Shown: positions 34,141 through 45,670 of the stretch, piece by piece
Position numbering within the stretch: position 1 is the first letter of the stretch
Layout of the letters: each line of letters starts with the position of its first letter
Assembly: GCA_027924585.1 (NCBI GenBank)
Contig: BSBM01000711.1
Span: forward strand, 10,579,289-10,643,288
DNA: 64,000 nucleotides
Source: Larix kaempferi
Lineage: Eukaryota > Streptophyta > Pinopsida > Pinales > Pinaceae
Direction: 5' to 3'
Made by a program: the position numbers and the translations under genes
Notes under the pieces: generated by a model
Told to the model about the DNA's origin: nothing
What the model saw: the letters and a program-made list of their open reading frames with translations, nothing else
Databases searched by the model: none

Positions 34141-37100
34141 TGTAATGATTAGTTGATTGATAGTGGGGCTTCCAAACACATGACTATGTTTAAGGAATCT
34201 TTTGTGAATCTATCTGAACATGAATCACCCCATAAGGTGAAACTTGGGGATGATTATCAATACCCAATCAAAGGAAGTGGTGAAGCCTCCTACAACCTAG
34301 ATTCTGGAAAATCCTTGAAGGTGAAAGAAGTTCTTTATGTACCTGGGCTCAAGAATAACTTACTCTCAATCTCTGCATTGGATGCAAAAGGTATGAGGGT
34401 TGCATTTGTGGATGGCCAAGTCCTAATGTGGCCAAAGGGAAAGACCATAGATGATGCAGTAGTGATTGGAGAGCAAGAGGGAGGTTTGTATAAATTGAAG
34501 GGACAACCTGAACATGCCATGGTGCATGAATCCATGGAGCCAAGTGAACTTTGGCATAGAAGACTTGCTCATATGCACTAGAGAGCACTTCCAATTGCAA
34601 GCAAGGCTGTAGAGGGTCTTCCTGAAATCAAGACCAAACATGAAGGTGTTTGCAAAGGACGTGCAAAAGGTAAGAACATTAAGAAGGCTTTCCCAAGCAG
34701 TGAAAGCAAGGACAAAGACATCCTGGACATCATCCACTCAGATGTATGTGGTCCTATGTCATCCAGTTATCTGAGTGGGTATGTTTACTATGTCTCATTT
34801 ATTGATGACTTATCCAGGAAGACTTGGGTATACTTCTTGAAGAACAAAGATGAGGTGTTTGATAAGTTTAAGGAATTCAAAACCTTGTTGGATAATCAAA
34901 CTGACAAAAAGATCAAAACATTCAGATCCGACAATGGTGGAGAATTCACCTCAGGTGACTTCAAGAAGCTTTGTAGTGATTTAGGGATTAAGAGGGAGTT
35001 GACTACTCCTTACAATCCACAACAGAATGGAGTTGTAGAAAGGAAGAATAGAACAATCATGGAAGCAGCAAGAGCAATGCTCCTTGACCAGGATCTACCT
35101 ATGCATCTATGGGAAGAAGCAGCTAGAACAGCAGTATATGTGCAGAACAGAACACCCCACAAGATACTGGACAACAAGACCCCAGAAGAGGTCTTTTCTG
35201 GTAAGAAACTTGAAGTCAGCCATCTCAGAATATTTGGTTGTCTAGTATACACTCATGTCCCAAAAGAAAAGAGGACTAAACTAGATCCTTCAGGAAAGAA
35301 GGGTATCTTTGTGGGTTACAGTGAAAGCTCAAAGGCTTACAGAATATGCTTTCTAGGGTTCAAGAAGATTGATGTCAGCATGGATGTAACATTTGATGAA
35401 AACTCAGCATTCATCAAATCAAGGAAGGCACCTATCGAAGTTTATGAAGAACCTAAGGAAACCAGATTTCAAGACACTACCATGACTGAAGCAGTTCCAG
35501 AAGTTGTTCGTGAGTTTGAAGATCCACAAGAACCTGTAGATCCACCCCGTGAGGATAACTCTCACAAGAGGAAACCTGCATGGGCTAGAGAGCTCATTCA
35601 AGATGCAGAAAGATTTGGCATTCGAGAAGAAGAACACAGAGCAAAGAAAAGAACCAGATCACATACCAGCTATGTTGCTTTACTCTGTGACATTTTGAAC
35701 AAAGAACCTTCCAGTTATGAAGAAGCAGCGGGAAAGAAAGAATGGAAGGATGCCATGGTTGAGGAATACCAATCAATAATGAAGAATGATGTTTTGGATG
35801 TTGTCCCAAGACCTAAAGAGAAGTTTGTTGTGACTTCTAAATGGATCTTCAAAATCAAGCATGCTGCAAATGGCAGTGTAGAGAAATACAAGGCAAGATT
35901 CGTAGCTCGTGGCTTCTCTCAGAAAGAGGGAATATATTATGAAGAAAATTTTGCACCTGTAGCCAGGTATACTTCCATCAGAACAGTACTTGCCCTGGCT
36001 GCAGCAATGAGATGGAAAATACACCAAATGGATGTCAAGACTGCTTTCTTGAATGGTGTAGTTGAAGAGGAAGTATATGTGGAACAACCACTCGGTTTTG
36101 AAATACATGACAGGGAGTCATATGTGTGCAGATTGAAGAAAGCCTTGTATGGCTTGAAGCAAGCTCCTAGAACCTGGTATGGTAGGATGGACAGTTTCCT
36201 ATCTAGTTTGGGCTTTACCAAGAGTAAAGTAGATTCCAACCTTTACTACAAGGTTTAGGAAGGGAATCCTGTGATTCTACTCCTGTATGTGGATGAATTA
36301 TTTGTAACAGGAGATGACAGACTGATTGCAGATACTAAGAGGAAGCTTGCTGTTGAATTCGATATGAAAGATTTGGGAATGATGCACTATTTCCTAGGTA
36401 TGGAGGTGTGGCAGAATGCAGGTGGGATCTTCCTTGGTCAAGGGAAGTACACAGTAGATATCCTGAAGAGATTTGGGATGATGGATTACAAGGCCATGGC
36501 CACACCTATGGCATCGAATCTGAAGCTTCTATGTGATGCTTCATCTAAGCCAGTTGATGTATCTATGTATCATCCGATGATTGGGTCCTTGATGTACCTG
36601 ACGAACACGAGACAAGATATTTGCTTTGCTGTGAACACATTGAGCCAGTTCCTGACAGATCCGAGGAGTGTTCACCTGGTTGCTGTAAAGCATGTTCTGA
36701 GGTACCTGAAGGGTACAGTGGATTTTGGGCTCAAGTATGAAGCGAATCAAAAGTTTAACCTACAGGGTTATGTTGATTCAGATTGGGCTGGCAGTGCTAC
36801 AGATAGGAAGAGCACATCTGGGTGTTGCTTCAGTATGGGATCAGGTGTGATCTCATGGTTTAGTAGGAAGCAGTCCTGCGTGACACTAAGTACAACTAAG
36901 GCAGAGTATGTTGCAGCCTGTTCAGCTAGTTGTGAGGTAGTATGGCTACGGAAGCTACTGTTTGAGTTATTTGATCTCCCATTGGATGCTACTGGTATCT
37001 TCTGTGATAACCAGTGTTGTGTGAAGCTGTCTGAGAACCCAGTGTTTCATGATAGGTCGAAACACATAGAGATCAAATATCACTATATCAGGGATATGGT

Positions 37101-37248
37101 GCAGAGAGGAGCTGTGAGGCTCCTGTATGTTGCGACGGACAAGCATATTGCAGATGTGCTGACGAAGCCACTAGCCAGAGTGAAGTTCGAGTACTTCAGA
37201 GAGAGGCTTGGCGTTCTTCAGATCAAGGACACTTCGAGGAAGAAGTGA
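34126..37248 (+). pseudogene. Copia B pol: protease, integrase, RT, RNase H
   Basis: Domains in order. Protease LIDSGASKHMT, with its usual preceding Trp codon now TAG at 34150. GAG_pre-integrase region ELWHRRLAHMH, stop at 34579. Integrase core: DVCGPM, SDNGGEFTSGDFKKLC, YNPQQNGVVERKN, then GYSESSKAYRI. RT: KWIFKIKHAANGSVEKYKARFVARGFSQKEGIYY split over its conserved blocks, MDVKTAFLNG, LKKALYGLKQAPRTWY, stop at 36256, and LLLYVDELFVTGDD. RNase H: YVDSDWAG, RKSTSGC, TTKAEYVA, DNQCCVKL. The catalytic YVDD box is YVDE, so the second Asp is Glu. Copia order (integrase before RT) is unambiguous. Confidence 0.95.
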
Positions 37249-38778
37249 TGGACACATTTACTGAAGCCATTCCAAGCATGTTGGAAGGAGGATCCTTCAC
37301 ATGGATGTGGATGTAAGCACTGAATGATGAGCATCAGGATGATGTTCTGGTTTTTGCTGGATATGATCAGTTGGATCATTTTTATGTATGTATGTATGCA
37401 TCATGTTGGATGCTAGATATGATCAGTTGGATCATTTATTTGTATATACGCATCATGTTGGATGCTGGATATGATTAGTTGGATCATTTGTATGTATGTA
37501 TGCATCATGTTGGATACTGGATATGATCGGTTGGATCATGTGTATGTATTTTGTATATGCATCATGTTGGATGCTTGGACCATGTATCTGTATATGTATC
37601 AGGCGGATACATTGTATGATCAGGTAGATCATGTATATTGATATGTATCAGATATGATCAGGTAGATCATGTATGTTGATGGATACATTGTGTGGATCAT
37701 GTATATATGTATCAGGTGGATACACTATGTATGATGATATGTATCAGGTAGATACATTGTATGCATCAGATGGATGCATTGTATGATCAGGATGATCATG
37801 GATAACGAGCTTCTCCAGATGACATGCAGCAAGATGTTGCAGTGATGATGATCAGGGTGATTGTGTGTACATCAGGATGATGTATGGTGAGTATCAGATG
37901 ATACTTTGTGGCCGTGGATCAGGTTGTGCAAGTAAGCATGTAATTTGTGCCCTGGGAGATTTGCAGATGGTCTTTCGAGGTTTTTCCTATGGCATGTAAT
38001 TCGGTGCCCTGGGACATCTGGCAAATGCTCTTTTGAGGTTTGGCTTGGGAGGACATATAATTTGTGCCCTGGGAGATCTACAGATAGTCCTTCGAGGTTT
38101 TGCCTATGGCATGTAATTCGGTGCCCTGGGATATCTGGCAGATGCTCTTTCGAGGTTTTGTCCTATGGCATGTAATTTGCTCCTGGGAGATATCGACAGG
38201 ATGAAAAAGGCCTTAGATGCTTCATCCAGGTTTTGCCATGACCACATGTAATTTTCTCTTGGGAGATCTGGACAGGATGAAAAAGGCCTCAGATGCTTCA
38301 GCTAGGTTTTGTGGTGGACCACATGTAATGTGCTCCTAGGAGATCCGACATGTAGAGCCGTGTGCTCGTAACAGCCTGGGATGCTTCAGCCAGGTTTTGT
38401 GGTGATATCACATGTAATGTACTCCTAGGAGATCTGACAGGTAAAGCCGTGTGCTCGTAACAACCTGCGATGCTTCAGCCAGGTTTTGTGATGGGTCACA
38501 TGTAATGTGCTCCTGGGAGATCCTACAGGTAGAGCTATGTGCTCGTAATAGCCTGGGATGTTGCAGCCAGGTTTTGTGACGCACGTAATAAGTCTTGAGG
38601 TGGGCCTACATCCAGTATGAAAAAGGACTGGCTCTGTAGAACTTCCTATGATGAGTAGAGTCAGAGATTGGTTGAGATGGCAACAGCAGTGATGATGATG
38701 ATGACGATGCATCGATGATGATGATCTCGAGAAGAAGACTTGTCTAACAGATCTGCGTCGAGAAATACCTTCCTAGTT
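37249..38778 (+). repeat. Three tandem-repeat arrays between pol and the 3' LTR
   Basis: Array 1 (about 37,340-37,790) has units of 52-56 bp built on ATATGATCAGTTGGATCAT and GCATCATGTTGGATGC, later changing to GTATCAGG.GGATAC. Most units contain a short palindrome xATCAG...GGATx. Array 2 (about 37,938-38,180) has units of 56-60 bp with GTGCCCTGGGAGATCTG, CTTTCGAGGTTTTGCC and ATGGCATGTAATT. Array 3 (about 38,180-38,590) has units of about 75-95 bp with GCTCCTAGGAGATC, GTGTGCTCGTAACAGCCTGG and GCTTCAGCCAGGTTTTGTG. All arrays share CATGTAAT and CTGGGAGAT-like phrases. The 76-codon open stretch at 37,945-38,175 is a by-product of the repeats. Confidence 0.85.
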
Positions 38779-38787
38779 AAGAGGGGG
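38779..38787 (+). promoter_or_regulatory. Polypurine tract of Copia B
   Basis: AAGAGGGGG immediately precedes the TGTTGATG start of the 3' LTR, the plus-strand priming site. Confidence 0.8.
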
Positions 38788-39395
38788 TGTTGATGTATAT
38801 GTAACTTCGGAATGTATTCCATCTATGTATTTTATATATATTTATTGTAACCTTATAAGAGATGTGTCATTCCTCTATAAGGAAGTGTCGTCATGTGGAT
38901 TGACAAGTGTCGCAAGTGTGTGTACTTGCCGATGGGTTATTAGACCACCTTGTGGGGTCAGCCCTGAATTATATATAATATAATGTGGATGTACCTAGCT
39001 AGACAAGTCGGCCCCATAAGGTCACTGGGCAAAAAGGTTAGTATAAATAGAGATTGGAGATCTCTATTTTACACACTCGGGAAAGTAACTCACTCTCACT
39101 CAGAAAGTGGCGCACTAGTGAGGAGGAGGATCATCTACTACTAGGAGACTATCTCAGTGTTATTTGGTTATACTTTGGTTGAGCCATTGCTCTCTCTATC
39201 TCTAAGGAAGTTGTGGGGTTTTTCACCTTAGGGTTTTCCCCACGAAAACTCTGTGTCTCTTGTCTCTTATGCTTTTGATTCTTGTGATGCTTGTCATATT
39301 GTGATTTTCATGCATTGATATATTGTATATGCTATTCTATCAGCAAAGATCCTAAAGTATTGTGAATTAATGCTAAAAATGCTCAAAATTTAAGA
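38788..39395 (+). repeat. 3' LTR of Copia B
   Basis: 608 bp, same start and body as the 5' LTR, TATA box at 39042-39050. It ends TTTAAGA, where the 5' LTR has TTTAACA. Confidence 0.95.
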
Positions 39396-39400
39396 CCCAT
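39396..39400. repeat. TSD of Copia B, right copy
   Basis: CCCAT, identical to 32036-32040. Confidence 0.85.
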
Positions 39401-39409
39401 GATGTTTGA

Positions 39410-39900
39410 TGCGGGGATTTTCGAGGGCCATAACTTTTAATTCGATTATCCCTTTTGGATTAAATTGAACACGAAGTTGCATATTGAAGAGTTTATTTTC
39501 ATGTCGATCTAATCCTTTAGATTGGACCTCATTTTGACACTTTTCTAGGGCGAAAATCCTTCATATAATGACTCAAATTAGGGTTTTAGTGTTTTTTCAG
39601 GATTTTTTAAATTTGTAATTATCAGTTATATCTTAATTTATGAACCTAATAAGAAAAGAAAGTTGACATATAATGTCTCTCTAGTTAGCTTTTAGTTATT
39701 GGTCATTTTTAGATTCATGCAATAGTTTTATAAAATTAGCAATTTTCAAAAATCTTAGATAGTAATTATAAGGGGTTCAACTAATTCATGGTAATAGTTA
39801 GTGATAGAGAAGGAATAAAATATAGTTATTTTTTCATTCTCATGTGTTTGCAAGGTTTTTATATCGTGTGAATGAATAAAATTTTATTGGTTACTTCCGA
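39410..39900 (+). repeat. 5' LTR of Gypsy C
   Basis: Begins TGCGGGGATTTTCGAGGG (3' copy TGCAGAGATTTTTGAGGG) and is alignable with the 3' LTR through GATAGAGAAGGAATAAAA. It continues about 50 bp further than the truncated 3' copy. Confidence 0.85.
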
Positions 39901-39902
39901 TA

Positions 39903-39914
39903 TGGTATCAAAGT
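39903..39914 (+). promoter_or_regulatory. Primer-binding site of Gypsy C
   Basis: TGGTATCAAAGT, two changes from the initiator-Met tRNA complement, two bases after the LTR. Confidence 0.75.
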
Positions 39915-39920
39915 AAGAAG

Positions 39921-40925
39921 ATGGCTAGGAGAGGAAGAGGAAGAGCAAGTCTTGATCAAATGTGTAGAGATATGTAAAACCTCAAAAGACAATAGCAAAT
40001 ATTACAAATGTGCTGGCTAGTCAGAGAATAATACAAAGAGAATCATCCAATGAGGAGACAAATCAAGGATATGTAGTTCAACATATATAACATGAAGAAG
40101 AAAAATTAGGGCACATGCCTTTTGAAGAAAGGATGCTTAGGGATCTAGAAGGGAGAAATAATGGGATCAAAATGGAAGTTTCAAAATATGCAGGGAGTCT
40201 TAAACCAGAGGACTTAATAGATTGGTTGAACGCAATGGAAATTTCTTTTGAATGAAATCCTATGAAAAGGAAAATAAGGTGAAATTTGCATGCACCAAGT
40301 TGATGGGTCATGCCATGGATCTGGTGGGATCATGTGTAGAAGGACAGAACACAAAAAGAAAAATACAAAATTAGGACTTAGAGTAAGATGGAGAAAAAAC
40401 TGCGAGAAATTTTTTTCTTTCTTTGGATTATGCATGAACCCAATTTCATAGATTTTAGAACTTAAAACAAAACTTGTCCACCATGGAGGAACTCACACAC
40501 AAGTTTTATCAACTATCCATTTGTGTGGATCATGAGGAAACTGATGAGCAACTTGATGCAAGGTATGTGAATTGTTTGAAATTTTCTATTCAATATGAAT
40601 TGGGCACACATAGGGTTCACAACTTGGAAGAGGCATACCAATTTCCCTCAAAGGCTGAAGAAAAAAAAAAACTGAAAATTTGCTCAGAGGATTAGAGGAA
40701 CAAGGAGGGGTACATCATCTACCTCACATGGTGGTTTTAACTATGGTAGAGGTGAATCATCCCAAGGATGTGATAAAGCAGAATATACTTAACAAGATAA
40801 CATGAATCAACTATGAGGAAGAGGATTTCATAGGGGTAAAGGTTAAGGTGGTGGAAAAGCAAGACCTTATGTGTGTTTTAGGTGTATTGTAGAGGGTCGT
40901 CGAGCATTTGAATGCTCAAATTATA
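39921..40925 (+). pseudogene. Gypsy C gag
   Basis: The ATG at 39921 opens an Arg/Gly-rich start (MARRGRGRASLDQM) typical of plant chromovirus Gag. Remnants follow in several frames: SKYAGSLKPEDLIDWLNAME (capsid start), a 73-codon segment 40474-40695 (LTHKFYQLSICVDHEETDEQ, ARYVNCLKFSIQYELG), and a CCHC knuckle at about 40,870-40,920 reading CFRCIVEGRRAFEC, whose His is now Arg. Multiple stops and frameshifts break it. Confidence 0.8.
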
Positions 40926-41129
40926 ACATGAAAGAGCCGAAGCAAGGACAAAAACCTAGTTTAAACTTGGTCCAAGATGAGAATGAAGAATAAGGATTTG
41001 AATCTAAAGCCCCATCCGATATGGGGGAGAATATCATGATATGGAGGTCAATGGTGATTCCCAAAAAGAGAAAATATAGAGTAGTGGAATGAAGATTCGT
41101 TGCTTCAGACAAATATTTTTCAAACTAGG

Positions 41130-41886
41130 TGCACTTTCGAGGGAAAGGTATGTGAAGTTATTGTTGATAGTGGCATTTGTGAGAATATGGTTTCCAAAGA
41201 GATGGTAGATAAGTTGAAATTATGATGTGAAACAAATCCCCATCCTTACCAAATTGCATGGTTCAAAAAAGGGAATGGAGTCACCATTAATAAAAGATGT
41301 TTGATCAAGTTTTCCATCAGTAAGACTTATAAAGATAAAATATGGTGTGATATCATTCTGATGGATGCATGTCATCTGTTATTGGGGAGGCCTTCGAAAT
41401 ATGATCGAAAAGTCAAGCATGATGGAGAAAAGAGTACCTATTCCTTTTGGAAGGATGGATCAAAAGTCATCTTATTTCCCCTTAAGGATGAAGGGAAAGC
41501 TGAGAATATGTTATCGAAAAGAGATCTTATTAAGGAAATGAAGGAAACAAGATTATACTATGCTTTAATAGTGCAAAAAGGAGCTAAGGGAGACATATCA
41601 ATACCTACTAAAGTGGCCAAGGTACTAGAAGATGATGTTGATGTTATCTTTAATGAACTACCTAATGGTCTTCCACCAAAGAGGGATATTAAACCTCACA
41701 TTGATCTAATCCTGAGATCATCTTTAACTAATCAAGAAGCATATAGGATGAGTCGTACACAACATGGAAAGCTCAACTGGAAAGTAATAGAGCTTATGAG
41801 AGAAAGGTGTAGTAAGAGAAAGCATGAGTCCCTGTGCTATACCAATATTGTTGACTCCAAAAAAATATAATACATGGAGGATTTTC
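41130..41886 (+). pseudogene. Gypsy C protease and start of RT
   Basis: The retropepsin active site IVDSGICENMVSKEMVDKL (D-S-G intact) lies at about 41,160-41,220. It is followed by DIILMDACHLLLGRP (C-terminal strand) and KVILFPLKDEGKA. The linker VIFNELPNGLPPKRDIKPHI leads into RT, whose first conserved block (PILLTPKKYNTWRI) is reached in a shifted frame at about 41,835-41,885. There the homology is cut off by an insertion. Confidence 0.8.
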
Positions 41887-43110
41887 TTGGGCATGGCCCA
41901 AGTGGCAGAAGTTTTGATAGAAAAGGTACAAGTTAGCTGAGGCCTAACATCAACCAGTTTTGGGAGAAACAACTCCGCAATTCCCGAGAGAAGGGTATGG
42001 AGCACAGCAAAGTGGCAGAAAAGGATTTGTCCCCTTAGTAAATGCAAATTACTAAGGACCATCGAATTAGTTGGAGCAATTATGAATAAAGCGATGGACT
42101 GTCAGCTACATAAGCGAAGAGCAAAGAAGCAGAATGGTGCAAAGGATGCACCATTTTGGCGTCAAAAGCCACGTGGTCAGAACTGTGACAATCAGAGAAG
42201 CATTAGAGCCATAGGAAGTGGTGCAAAAGGACAATAGAGATCCATCGAAGTAAAGGCAAAGCATGGTCAACAGGAGAGCCATGCCATTTTGGGTTTAAGG
42301 GTTCTATGGAGTTTGTCCCATAGTTATTGTAAAGATGTGACCTTTGGGCACAATCTATAGAAAGAGCAATTTTGGATAAGGAAGGGGTAGAATCTAGTTG
42401 ATTGCTAGATTTTGAATTAGATTGTGTTAGAAGGGAAGATCTATGCTGAGAGAGATCTAAGAGAGGAAAAAGACTCTACAGCTATGTGCGCAGGGATCTA
42501 TTGTAGAGAAGAGTCTTCTTGAGTGTGCAGATTGGAACTATTAACCCCTGCCAAGAAATATAAGAACAGTTTCCATGGGCGTAGCTCCCATTTGGTGGGT
42601 GAACCACGCAAATACTCGTGTTATGTGTTTGAATCTCTATTATATTGAATGTTTATGAATTTCTATGCTTATATATGTGTTTTCGTATGAATGTGAATGA
42701 GAATGATATGATAAGTAGGTAAACATGCATGTATGAACGTTGCGAAGTTGTATTGGATATGGTAAATACGTTAGGATATGCACAGAAACAATGATTCAAT
42801 GTAGTCTGCAGGTTATTGAGAATTACGAAGTGTACAAATACCTATTTTTAGCAATCTACGAAGTGGACGTTGCGTAAGCTGCGCATATCAAGCTCTTATA
42901 ACATAACCACGTGCCACTAGGTTACAGAAACCTGATTTTGTAACCACCCATCTTCGCTTCGGGTGAGACTTTAGCCTGCTCACAAGTTGATGCCGAAAAG
43001 ACCAGTGAAGGGGATTTTGTTGGACTAGAGACTAGAGGGTAACCTCGCAGAACCCGGGTCAACCCCATAGAAAGTTGAAGAAGAGGAATTAGAGTAGCCG
43101 ATAACTAACA
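41887..43110 (+). mobile_element. LTR-like insertion inside Gypsy C RT (probable solo LTR)
   Basis: RT homology stops after TGGAGGATTTTC and resumes with GCAAAGATAGAAGAGC (D-R-R-A-I-N), so about 1.2 kb is foreign. Its likely ends are TGGGCATGG and ACTAACA, i.e. TG...CA. Inside lies GGGCGTAGCTCCCATTTGG with GTGAACCACG, the same phrase found in the solo LTR at 22304-22910. It has no ORF with a domain. A clean TSD is not visible, so exact limits are uncertain. The part from 42,880 on is somewhat richer in GC. Confidence 0.6.
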
Positions 43111-43730
43111 TATTTGCAAAGATAGAAGAGCAATCAATAAAATTGCCATCAAATATCGGTTTCCTATACTACTCTTGGACAACATGATGGATGTGGTAGC
43201 CAGAGCTAAATATTTTAGTAAAATCTATTTGCGGAGTGGATACCACCGGATTTGAATTCACGAAGGGGATGAATGGAAAACTTCCTTCAAGACCATGGAT
43301 GAACTATATGAATGGATGGTGATTCCATTTGGGATATCCAATGCACCTAGTACCTTCATGTGGTTTATGAATATTATGGTTCAATCTTATATTGGTAAGT
43401 TTCTTGTCATTTATTTTGATGACATCCTAGTTTTTAGTAACAACAAATATGATCACATGTAGCATTTAAATATGATATTGGATGCTTTGAGAAAACATTA
43501 GCTTTATGCAAACCTAAAGAAATGTAGGTTCCTGCAAGAAAATTTGGTTTTTCTAGGTTTTTTCATCTCAACAGAAGGACTCAAGATGGATTCAAAGAAG
43601 GTCATAACAATTTTGGAGTGACATAGTCCTAGAAGCATAACAAAGGTAAGATGTTTTCATGGGATGGCCACCTTTTACCAAAACATTATTTGAAATTTTA
43701 GTAGTATTATAGCACCCATAACAGATTGCA
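43111..43730 (+). pseudogene. Gypsy C reverse transcriptase, main part
   Basis: Contains [58 protein letters not shown], the catalytic box [13 protein letters not shown] with both Asp residues, and CRFLQENLVFLGFFISTEGL. At least five stops are present in this frame. Homology runs to IAPITDC at the point where Gypsy D is inserted; the missing rest resumes at 47,956. Confidence 0.9.
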
Positions 43731-44105
43731 TGTTAGGAACCCATGTCTTTACTTTGTTAGTATATTGTTGTTGGATGCATATGCTTTGTAAGTCGTCCCG
43801 TAGTATTTGTTGATCCATAGTTTGTGTTATTGTTGCTGGTGCATATGCTTTGTAAGTCGCCCATAGTTTTGTTGATCCATAGTTTGTATTGGCCCATGGT
43901 TTTGACTCATAGTATTGGCGCATAGACTTAGTATATAAGTGTGTGTTGAGGCCTATGAAGGCACCGTGAATTTAATTGTCTTGAGCTTGCTCAAAGGAGG
44001 TTGCCCCCTCGAACTGGCCTATGATCAATATAAAAGTGATTCTGAGTTCTTTTATTTCTAATATCTCGTGTATTTGCATTAATTAATTATTGCAAGTTCA
44101 TCACA
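43731..44105 (+). repeat. 5' LTR of Gypsy D
   Basis: 375 bp. It contains the phrase GTTGTTGGATGCATATGCTT and a second, internal repeat of TGCATATGCTTTGTAAGTCG. The 3' LTR is about 16 bp shorter owing to a small internal indel. Confidence 0.9.
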
Positions 44106-44107
44106 TC

Positions 44108-44120
44108 TGGTATCAGAGCA
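44108..44120 (+). promoter_or_regulatory. Primer-binding site of Gypsy D
   Basis: TGGTATCAGAGCA, exact initiator-Met tRNA complement, two bases after the LTR. Confidence 0.9.
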
Positions 44121-45051
44121 CTTTCTTGGGCTCGTTGGGTGGAATTTCTGCCAATTTTTTTTTTTCACATCTGTTGCAAGTTCAGATCTGGGAATAATCC
44201 CTATCCGCTTAACTGTGGGAAGTACTTGGGCATAATCCATAAAACGCATTGTGAGGAGTACCAAAGGAACCCCAAAGTAGATGGCCCATTGAGAAGACCT
44301 GCCAACGAAAAGGGCAACGAACCCTACCTGATTTACTAGTTCCCACCCGTGAGGTAAACAAAGAGTTGTCATTTGTGGCAAAGCGGTTATCAGTTTTACC
44401 TTAGCCGTGGAGTGAGGGGTGTTTCCCCAATACGCAAGCCATCATACAACATTGGTGGCTGAGTGAAACACCTGAACTGTTAGGAAGCCAAATATACCTA
44501 GGGTCCATATCTATTTTCAACTGAATTGTTGGTGATCACTTCCATGTTGTTTTAGATCCATTCCAAGTCGTTTCTTATCCAGCCGTTTCAGATCCACTTT
44601 GAAAGTCGTTCCAAATCTATTCTGAAAAAAAAAACAAAAACAAAAACCTTCTCTGATCCCTTGTTTTAACTCCCCTGCAATCCCATTCTTCATATTTCAC
44701 TCCTGAGAACCCTATCCCACATTCCACTTCCCAACACTCGAAATCTCACATTTGTCTATTTTTAGGGTTTTCCATAACTTCTTTGATTTTCACCCGATCG
44801 ACTTCAAATTTTACCACAGAGTTCCTTTTCTAATTCTACTTCTTCGTCCCTCTCTGCCAAATTTTCTCATTCTTTCACCCCGCTTCTGAAATCCCTCTTT
44901 TCTGCTTTCTTGTCCTTTCAACAGTGTCCAAAATCTATTCAAACCCCAATTACCCATCAGATTTTTTCCCCAATCCAAATTTCCCTTTACTAAATCAGCT
45001 TCTGTTTTTGTTTTTCTACCCATTCCAAATAATAATAAAAAAACCCTGGTT
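44121..45051 (+). other. Gypsy D untranslated leader
   Basis: About 930 bp between primer site and gag ATG, with a pyrimidine-rich second half. No supported ORF. Confidence 0.6.
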
Positions 45052-45670
45052 ATGGTTGCAACCCGTGCAAGAGCACACACCATGGAGGAAGCACTTGCAG
45101 CCATCCAAACCAAACTCCAAGATCTGGATGAAAAATTTCTCAGCCTCCATCTTCAACATTCAGCCATGAACAATAACCGACAGCCAGAATCTTTTGCAGT
45201 CACCGGGTTCTCTTGTTCCAGTCATTTTCATGGGCCAAAGCTTGATTTTCCTCGCTTCAATGGTACTGATCCGAGTTGATGGATATACAGAGTAGAACAA
45301 TATTTTAGTCTACATAATACTTTTGATGTCCAGAAAGTTCCACTTGCATCCTTTCATTTGGAACAGGAAGCCCTTCAATGGTACCGTTGGTACATCAAAG
45401 CTCATCTTGAGCCAAACTGGACAGATTTTTGCCAACTCCTTTTGCCACAATTTGGTCCTAGTGCTTTTGATGAATTCATAGGAGCACTCACTAAACTTCA
45501 CCAAATTGGCACACTGAGAGAGTATCAGACAAAATTTGAGAAACTGGCCAATCACACAGAAGGATTGTCTGATGAATTCTATAGGAGTTGTTTTATCAGT
45601 GGTCTCAAGGATAAAATTCGCTCAGAGATCAAAATGTTCTATCCCAACACAATGATGGAAGTCAGGTAGG
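45052..45670 (+). pseudogene. Gypsy D gag
   Basis: The ATG at 45052 begins MVATRARAHTMEEALAAIQ, then PKLDFPRFNGTDPS, a TGA at 45277, and the Retrotrans_gag core WIYRVEQYFSLHNT, ALQWYRWYIKAHLEPNWTDF, EYQTKFEKLANHTEGL, YRSCFISGLKDKIRSE. The frame is lost at 45,667, where two extra bases (TA) seem to follow GTCAGG, and the polyprotein continues one frame over. Gag would build the particle. Confidence 0.9.

Larger units (their letters stand above)
32041..39395 (+). mobile_element. Copia (Ty1) LTR retrotransposon B, structurally complete, inactivated
   Basis: LTRs of 607 and 608 bp, a 5-bp TSD (CCCAT), a primer site directly abutting the 5' LTR, gag, pol in the Copia order (protease, integrase, RT, RNase H), about 1.5 kb of tandem repeats, a polypurine tract and the 3' LTR are all present. 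By my count the LTRs differ at about 35 positions (5-6%), so the insertion is not recent. The coding region has five in-frame stops and one frameshift. The last base pair of the 3' LTR (GA instead of CA) also differs. Confidence 0.95.

Noticed and set aside
34335-36750. Several minus-strand ORFs opposite Copia pol
   Set aside because: Antisense shadows of pol.
37945-38175. ORF with repeated peptide (LWHVIRCPG)
   Set aside because: It is produced by the tandem array after Copia pol and has no start context or homology.
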